This document shows, in pieces, positions 30,860 to 35,259 of a DNA stretch of 35,259 nucleotides; position 1 is the first letter of the stretch; each line of letters opens with the position of its first letter. The stretch is from Bradyrhizobium sp. Its GTDB lineage: Bacteria; Pseudomonadota; Alphaproteobacteria; Rhizobiales; Xanthobacteraceae. Made by a program: the position numbers and the translations under genes. The stretch is from NCBI RefSeq assembly GCF_030646015.1, contig NZ_JAUSLT010000113.1:1-35259 (forward strand), read 5' to 3'. Under the pieces are notes generated by a model that ran no database searches, was not told where the DNA came from, and saw only the letters and a list, made by a program, of their open reading frames with translations.

Positions 30860-32794
30860 ATGGATCTCCGCGGATTTCTTCTATTGGCAGAAACTGTTCC
30901 CCCGATCGAACTGCACCGGCCCAAGGGCACCGCGCTGATCAATCTCGCGGTCGCAGGCCTGATCGTCACCGGGCTGTACTTCGCCCGCGAAATCCTGGTT
31001 CCGGTCGCGCTCGCGGTGCTCTTCAGTTTCGTGCTCGCACCGTTCGTGATCCGGCTGCAGTCCTGGCGGGTGCCGCGCCGGCTGGCGGTGCTGCTCGCGG
31101 TATTCGTCGGTTTCTCGATCATCTTCAGCCTCGGCGGCCTGATGGTTTCGCAGGCCAACCGGCTGGCCGAGGAATTGCCAGGTTACCAGCAGACGCTGCG
31201 TGAGAAGATCGAGAACCTGCGCGGCGTCGCCGCCGGCGGCTCCAGCACGCTGGAGCGAGCGTCAAAGGTGCTGCGGGAACTGGACAGCGAGTTGCACAAT
31301 CCCGCCCGCGGGCAGGTCATCGATGGCCTGCGCCGGCAGCCACAGGACAGGCCGATCCCGGTGGAGATCAGGCAGCCCGATCCCGGCACGCTGACGACTT
31401 TGGTCGCCATCATCCAGCCGCTGATCCAGCCTTTGACCACGACCGGCATCGTCATCATCTTCGTGATCTTCATCCTGATGCAGCGGCAGGATCTGCGAAA
31501 CCGGTTCATCCGGCTGGCCGGATCGCAGGACATGCAGCGCACCACGGCCGCCCTCGACGACGCCGGACAGCGGCTGAGCCGGCTGTTCCTGAACCAGATC
31601 ATCGTCAATGCCTCGTTCGGCCTCCTGATCGGAATCGGCCTGCAGCTGATCGGCGTGCCCAGTGCGCCGCTGTGGGGCCTGATCGCCATGATCCTGCGGT
31701 TCGTGCCCTATGTCGGCACGCCGATATCGGCGGTGTTTCCCCTGATCCTGGCCGCGGCGGTCGGCTCCGGTTGGGAAATGCTGCTGATGACGGTGGCGCT
31801 GTTCGCGACGCTGCAGGTGTTTGCCGCGCAGGTGGTGGAGCCCCAGGTGTACGGACGCAGCTCCGGCCTCTCGCCGGTCGCCATCGTGCTTTCGGCGTCG
31901 TTCTGGACCTGGTTGTGGGGCCCGATCGGGCTGGTGCTGGCGACGCCCCTCACCGTCTGCCTCGTGGTGGTCGGCCGCCATGTCGACCGCCTGCAGTTTC
32001 TCGATGTCCTGCTCGGCAACGAGCCGGCGCTGACGCCGCCGCAACTGGTCTACCAGCGGATGCTGGCCGGCGACCCGATCGAGGCGTCGCAGCAGGCGCA
32101 GGACTTCCTCGCCGACGCCTCGCTGGAGAACTATTACGACACCATCATGCTGCACGGACTGCGTCTCGCCGAAGCCGATGCGCGTCTCGGCCGGCTCGAC
32201 CGCGAGCGGATGGAGCGCGTGCTCGCCACCGTGCACGAAGTGGTCGACGATCTCGAAGCCCATGAAGACCGCACGGAGGTCGAAGCCGAACAGGTCGAGA
32301 GCAGCCCGCTGGCGCGCCTGGACATTGAGCTGGAATTGCCGACCAGCGTGCCGGAACGATGGCAGCAACCGGGCGCGGTGCTATGCCTTCCCGGTTCAGG
32401 CAAAATCGATGAAGCCGCCGCCGTCATCCTTGCGCAGATCATGAACCGCCGGGGGATCGGCGCCGCCGCCGAGAAAGCCGACGCGTTATCGATGTCGCGC
32501 TTTTTCTCGCTCGATTTGTCGTCGGCCGCCGCTCTCTGCATCTGCTACGTCGGCAAGCCGTCGGATGCGATGATTCAGTACACCGTCCGGAGGCTGAGCA
32601 AGAAGAGCAAGGGCGGTCGCATCATCATCGCGCTGCTCGGCAGCGAGAGCGACGCGGTGACGCCGGGAACGCGCGATATCACGACGGTGGTCGGCCATTT
32701 CAGCGATGTCGCGGACCAGATCGTCGAGACCGCCGCCAGAACCGCCCGCGCCATGGAAGCCTCTCCCGAGGCCGGCAAGGCCGCCGTCGACTGA
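30860..32794 (+). CDS. AI-2E family permease with long C-terminal cytoplasmic extension
   Basis: 644 residues from the ATG at 30860 (GGAGG six bases upstream). Residues ~1-372 are an AI-2E (TqsA/PerM/YdiK) permease: paired N-terminal helices (INLAVAGLIVTGLYFAREILVPVALAVLFSFVLAPFV), the family blocks LLIGIGLQLIGVPSAPLWGLIAMILRFVPYVGTPISAVFP and VVEPQVYGRSSGLSPVAIVLSASFWTWLWGPIGLVLATPLTVCLVV. Residues ~373-644 are not part of the usual family. They begin with a helical segment (LLGNEPALTPPQLVYQRMLAGDP) and from ~506 show an alternating strand-helix pattern (AVLCLPGSGKIDEAAAVILAQIMNRRG, ALCICYVGKPSDAMIQYTVRRL, RIIIALLGSES) like a Rossmann or cobalamin-binding-like fold without the DxHxxG cobalamin motif. 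The transported substrate is unknown. Confidence 0.88.
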   Translation: MDLRGFLLLAETVPPIELHRPKGTALINLAVAGLIVTGLYFAREILVPVALAVLFSFVLAPFVIRLQSWRVPRRLAVLLAVFVGFSIIFSLGGLMVSQANRLAEELPGYQQTLREKIENLRGVAAGGSSTLERASKVLRELDSELHNPARGQVIDGLRRQPQDRPIPVEIRQPDPGTLTTLVAIIQPLIQPLTTTGIVIIFVIFILMQRQDLRNRFIRLAGSQDMQRTTAALDDAGQRLSRLFLNQIIVNASFGLLIGIGLQLIGVPSAPLWGLIAMILRFVPYVGTPISAVFPLILAAAVGSGWEMLLMTVALFATLQVFAAQVVEPQVYGRSSGLSPVAIVLSASFWTWLWGPIGLVLATPLTVCLVVVGRHVDRLQFLDVLLGNEPALTPPQLVYQRMLAGDPIEASQQAQDFLADASLENYYDTIMLHGLRLAEADARLGRLDRERMERVLATVHEVVDDLEAHEDRTEVEAEQVESSPLARLDIELELPTSVPERWQQPGAVLCLPGSGKIDEAAAVILAQIMNRRGIGAAAEKADALSMSRFFSLDLSSAAALCICYVGKPSDAMIQYTVRRLSKKSKGGRIIIALLGSESDAVTPGTRDITTVVGHFSDVADQIVETAARTARAMEASPEAGKAAVD

Positions 32795-32797
32795 AGA

Positions 32798-33178
32798 CTA
32801 CGCGTTGAACCAGTCCTTGGCGTCGCCGGTGAAGGAAAAGAACAGGCCGGCCGCCGTCAGCGCGCACGAAACGATCTCGACAGCGCTGTCGAACTCCAGA
32901 CCCTTTGCACCGATGACCTGCACCAGCGTCATCGCGGAAAGCACCAAGGCGGCTGACAGCACCCAGCGCGGCCAGTTCTTGCGCTGCCGTGCGGCGAGCC
33001 GGACGAAGTAGACCAGCAGCAGCAGCAGCCCGGCCGCGAACAGGCTCTCCATCATGATCATCGATTCCGTCATCTTCGCGGTCGGCGTACGGTCGCGGAA
33101 CGCAACCGAGAGCGCGTCGAGCATCAGCGACAGATAGAGCAGCACCTCAAACCACAATACGTTTCTCGGTACGGTCAT
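32798..33178 (-). CDS. Hypothetical four-helix membrane protein
   Basis: 126 residues with hydrophobic segments VLWFEVLLYLSLMLDALSVAF, MIMMESLFAAGLLLLLVYFVRLAA, WVLSAALVLSAMTLVQVIGA and VEIVSCALTAAGLFFSF. No family recognised. It begins 11 bases after the era stop and could be the last gene of the lepB-rnc-era transcript. It is convergent with the AI-2E gene (3-base gap). A GTG/ATG ambiguity is not present; the ATG at 33178 is the natural start. Confidence 0.75.
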   Translation of the reverse strand: MTVPRNVLWFEVLLYLSLMLDALSVAFRDRTPTAKMTESMIMMESLFAAGLLLLLVYFVRLAARQRKNWPRWVLSAALVLSAMTLVQVIGAKGLEFDSAVEIVSCALTAAGLFFSFTGDAKDWFNA

Positions 33179-33189
33179 CGCGACGCCTG

Positions 33190-34158
33190 CTATTCCTTCG
33201 GGAATTCGAGGCCCATTTCGCGGTAGCGGTTGGGATCGTCGCCCCAGTTTTCGCGCACCTTGACGAACAGGAACAGGTGCACGGGCACGCCGACGATCTC
33301 GGCGATCTCCTTGCGCGAATCCGCGCCGATCGACTTGATGGTGGCGCCGCCCTTGCCGAGCACAATCTTGCGCTGGCTTTCGCGCTCGACGAAAATCGTC
33401 TGCTCGATGCGGATCGATTTGTCCTTGCGCTCGGTCCAGCTGTCGGTCTCGACGGTGGATTGATACGGCAGCTCCTGGTGCAGCTGACGAAAAATCTTCT
33501 CGCGGGTGATTTCCGCCGCCAGATGCCGCATCGGCGCATCCGACATCTGGTCTTCCGGATAATGATACGGCCCCGGCGGCACCATCGCGGCCAGGGTGTG
33601 GCGCAGATCCTCGACGCCGTCGCCGGTCATGGCGGACACCATGAAGGTCTCGGCAAATTTCAGCCGCTCGTTGGCGGCCTGCGCCAGCTTCAGCAACTTT
33701 TCCTTGTCGACGATATCGACCTTGTTGATGACCAGCAGTTTGGGATGATTGACCGTCGCCACCTTGGCGAAGATCGACTCGGCCTCCTCGTCGATCCCCT
33801 CGCGGGCGTCGAGCAGCACGCAGACGAGGTCGGCGTCATGCGCCCCGCTCCAGGCGGTCGACACCATGGCGCGGTCGAGCCTTCGCTTCGGCATGAAGAT
33901 GCCGGGCGTATCGACCAGGATGATCTGCGCATTGTTGTCGATCACGATGCCGCGAATCAGCGCCCGCGTGGTCTGCACCTTGCGCGAGACGATGGTGACC
34001 TTGGAGCCGACCAGCGCATTGACCAGCGTGGACTTGCCGACATTGGGGGCGCCGATCAACGCGACGAAGCCGCAGCGTGTCGCCGCCGGCGGCGCAACTT
34101 CGTCCTCGATGCCGCCTTCAGTATCGTTGTCGACGTGTTTTTGGGGTTCAACCATCAT
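33190..34158 (-). CDS. era: GTPase Era (30S ribosome assembly)
   Basis: 322 residues. Era binds 16S rRNA near its 3' end during small-subunit maturation. GTPase motifs are intact: G1 GAPNVGKST, G3 DTPG, G4 NKVD, G5 SAMTGDG; the C-terminal KH domain shows KIVLGKGGATIKSIGADSRKEI. The N-terminal ~28 residues form an acidic extension. Start at the double ATG 34158/34155 is preferred to a GTG at 34191, since the latter lies deep in rnc. The start overlaps the end of rnc by eight to eleven bases, implying translational coupling. Confidence 0.97.
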   Translation of the reverse strand: MMVEPQKHVDNDTEGGIEDEVAPPAATRCGFVALIGAPNVGKSTLVNALVGSKVTIVSRKVQTTRALIRGIVIDNNAQIILVDTPGIFMPKRRLDRAMVSTAWSGAHDADLVCVLLDAREGIDEEAESIFAKVATVNHPKLLVINKVDIVDKEKLLKLAQAANERLKFAETFMVSAMTGDGVEDLRHTLAAMVPPGPYHYPEDQMSDAPMRHLAAEITREKIFRQLHQELPYQSTVETDSWTERKDKSIRIEQTIFVERESQRKIVLGKGGATIKSIGADSRKEIAEIVGVPVHLFLFVKVRENWGDDPNRYREMGLEFPKE

Positions 34159-34975
34159 TGTTACCGCCACCGACACTTTCGACGCCTTCACGTTCTATCA
34201 TTACGGATGCCGCGACCTTCTCGGCCGCGCGCTTGCTGCCGCCGACGCCTTCGGCCGACTCGAGGCCGGGCAGATCCACCGCGACCCGGAACTGGGGATC
34301 GTGATGCGGCCCGGTGCGCTCGACCTCGCGATAAACCGGCGTCGGCAGTCCCTTGCCCTGCGCCCATTCCTGCAGCACCGTCTTGGGATCGCGCAGCGGC
34401 CGGCGCGGCTTGCGCATCCGCTCCACCCAGTTGCGCTCGACGAATTGCGCCGCCGCGGTGTAGCCGCCGTCGAGAAAGATCGCGCCGATCACCGCTTCGC
34501 AGATGTCGCCGAGCACCGATTTGCGCAAACGCGCGCCGGCGCCGGCGCCGACCGCGCCGAGCTTGATGTCGTCGATCAGTCCGAGCGATTTGGCGACATC
34601 GGCGCAACTTTCCTTGCGCACGAGATCGGCCAGCCGCTTCGACAGCTCGCCCTCGTTGGCACTGGGAAAGGCGCGATACAGCATGTCGGAGACCACGAGC
34701 CCGAGCACGTGATCGCCGAGAAATTCGAGACGCTGATAGCTGTCACCGCGCTTGCGCGAGGATTTCAGCGCCGAGACGTGGGTGAAGGCGGTCGCCAGCA
34801 GCTCGGCATCGGCAAATTTATGCCCGATCCGCGCCTCGATTGCCGCGGTCGCGGCCTTGGCGCTGACCTTGCTGCGCTTCTTCTTCACCGCCGCGGGTTC
34901 GCTCCCGGCATCAGGCTGAACGCGTGCTTCGTCCGGCGCGGAGGAGGTCTGGAGATCGGGCGATTCGTCGTTCAT
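34148..34975 (-). CDS. rnc: Ribonuclease III with N-terminal extension
   Basis: 275 residues. RNase III cleaves double-stranded RNA, including rRNA precursors. The signature QRLEFLGDHVLGLVVSDML carries the metal ligands E84 and D88, and the second pair lies in SVLGDICEAVIGAIFLDGGY; the dsRNA-binding domain occupies about residues 200-270 (DPKTVLQEWAQGKGLPTPVYR, GGSKRAAEKVAASVM). The first ~42 residues are an added acidic-then-Lys-rich tail (KKKRSKVSAKAAT), longer than in E. coli (226 residues total). The ATG overlaps the lepB stop by four bases (ATGA). Complete and apparently active. Confidence 0.97.
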   Translation of the reverse strand: MNDESPDLQTSSAPDEARVQPDAGSEPAAVKKKRSKVSAKAATAAIEARIGHKFADAELLATAFTHVSALKSSRKRGDSYQRLEFLGDHVLGLVVSDMLYRAFPSANEGELSKRLADLVRKESCADVAKSLGLIDDIKLGAVGAGAGARLRKSVLGDICEAVIGAIFLDGGYTAAAQFVERNWVERMRKPRRPLRDPKTVLQEWAQGKGLPTPVYREVERTGPHHDPQFRVAVDLPGLESAEGVGGSKRAAEKVAASVMIEREGVESVGGGNNDG

Positions 34976-35259
34976 CGCACGATTGAGAAGATACGGTTCC
35001 AGCGCACCGCGGTCGGCCAGCGCCAGAACATCCAGGCGTGCTCGCCCTCGGCAATGGAGAAGAAGATCATCTGGGCCCGGCCGACGATATTCTCGAACGG
35101 CACGTAGCCCACCGCCGACAACACCCGGCTGTCGGTGGAGTTGTCGCGGTTGTCGCCCATCATGAACAGGTGGCCGGCCGGCACGGTATAGACCGTGGTG
35201 TTGTCGTAAAACCCGTTGTCGACGCAGTCCAGCGACTCATAGGTGACGCCGTTCGGCAG
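34972..35259 (-). CDS. lepB: Signal peptidase I, C-terminal part (runs off the window)
   Basis: 95 C-terminal residues of the membrane-bound serine/lysine peptidase that removes Sec signal peptides. The box E block GHLFMMGDNRDNSTDSR (GDNRxxSxDSR) is unmistakable, followed by the VGYVPFENIVGRAQMIFFSI segment. The catalytic Ser and Lys lie upstream, outside the window. The stop overlaps the rnc start. This is the head of the lepB-rnc-era group on the minus strand. Confidence 0.96.
   Translation of the reverse strand: MPNGVTYESLDCVDNGFYDNTTVYTVPAGHLFMMGDNRDNSTDSRVLSAVGYVPFENIVGRAQMIFFSIAEGEHAWMFWRWPTAVRWNRIFSIVR

Overview
The window looks like a chromosomal segment of an alphaproteobacterium of the Bradyrhizobium / Rhodopseudomonas group. 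The inference rests on high GC with GC3-rich codons, a HemB whose metal-site cysteines are replaced by Ala/Asp (the magnesium type first described in Bradyrhizobium japonicum), an LdtR-type MarR regulator, arginyltransferase Bpt, the lepB-rnc-era-recO-parC housekeeping block, and several families of GC-rich paired extragenic palindromes. No phage, insertion sequence, CRISPR array or rRNA/tRNA gene is visible.

Layout. 0-8.6 kb is mixed core: the 5' part of glyA (minus), a BrnT/BrnA toxin-antitoxin pair with its own inverted-repeat operator, a glutathione S-transferase, two small unknown genes, an LdtR-like regulator with a clear intrinsic terminator, a DUF6163-like membrane protein, hemB, an RDD membrane protein, bpt, a VOC protein and a carboxymuconolactone-decarboxylase-like protein. 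8.8-13 kb holds transporters: Nramp-type mntH (minus) and two MFS exporters (plus).

12.9-21 kb is an arsenic-resistance island. A minus-strand acr3-arsC operon (As(III) efflux and glutaredoxin-type arsenate reductase) diverges from a plus-strand operon encoding an ArsR regulator fused to a thioredoxin-type arsenate reductase, an ArsJ-associated GAPDH and ArsJ (together these export arsenate as 1-arseno-3-phosphoglycerate). A second module follows: a small ArsR with a C-terminal Cys-Cys-x5-Cys site, a flavoprotein with a seven-cysteine tail and an MFS transporter. Two near-identical candidate operators precede the arsR and the flavoprotein gene. A large palindromic repeat lies between the flavoprotein and its MFS partner.

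21-26.2 kb has small genes (single-TM protein, RidA, GNAT, unknown, DUF3147) and a chromate-resistance pair (rhodanese-ChrB fusion and ChrA, translationally coupled), then a DUF6064-like membrane protein. A CDF zinc-type exporter (minus) follows, so Mn import, arsenic, chromate and divalent-metal efflux genes all lie within 18 kb.

27.4 kb to the end is the minus-strand block parC, recO, (unknown 4-TM protein), era, rnc, lepB (partial), interrupted by a plus-strand AI-2E-type permease with an unusual 270-residue cytoplasmic extension. parC is bracketed by two copies of one palindromic repeat.

The strongest leads are the arsenic island (regulator-reductase fusion with a retained internal ribosome site and start; Cys-tailed flavoprotein module with duplicated operator), the BrnTA operator, the set of palindromic repeats sharing one sequence frame with different stems, and the extended AI-2E protein.
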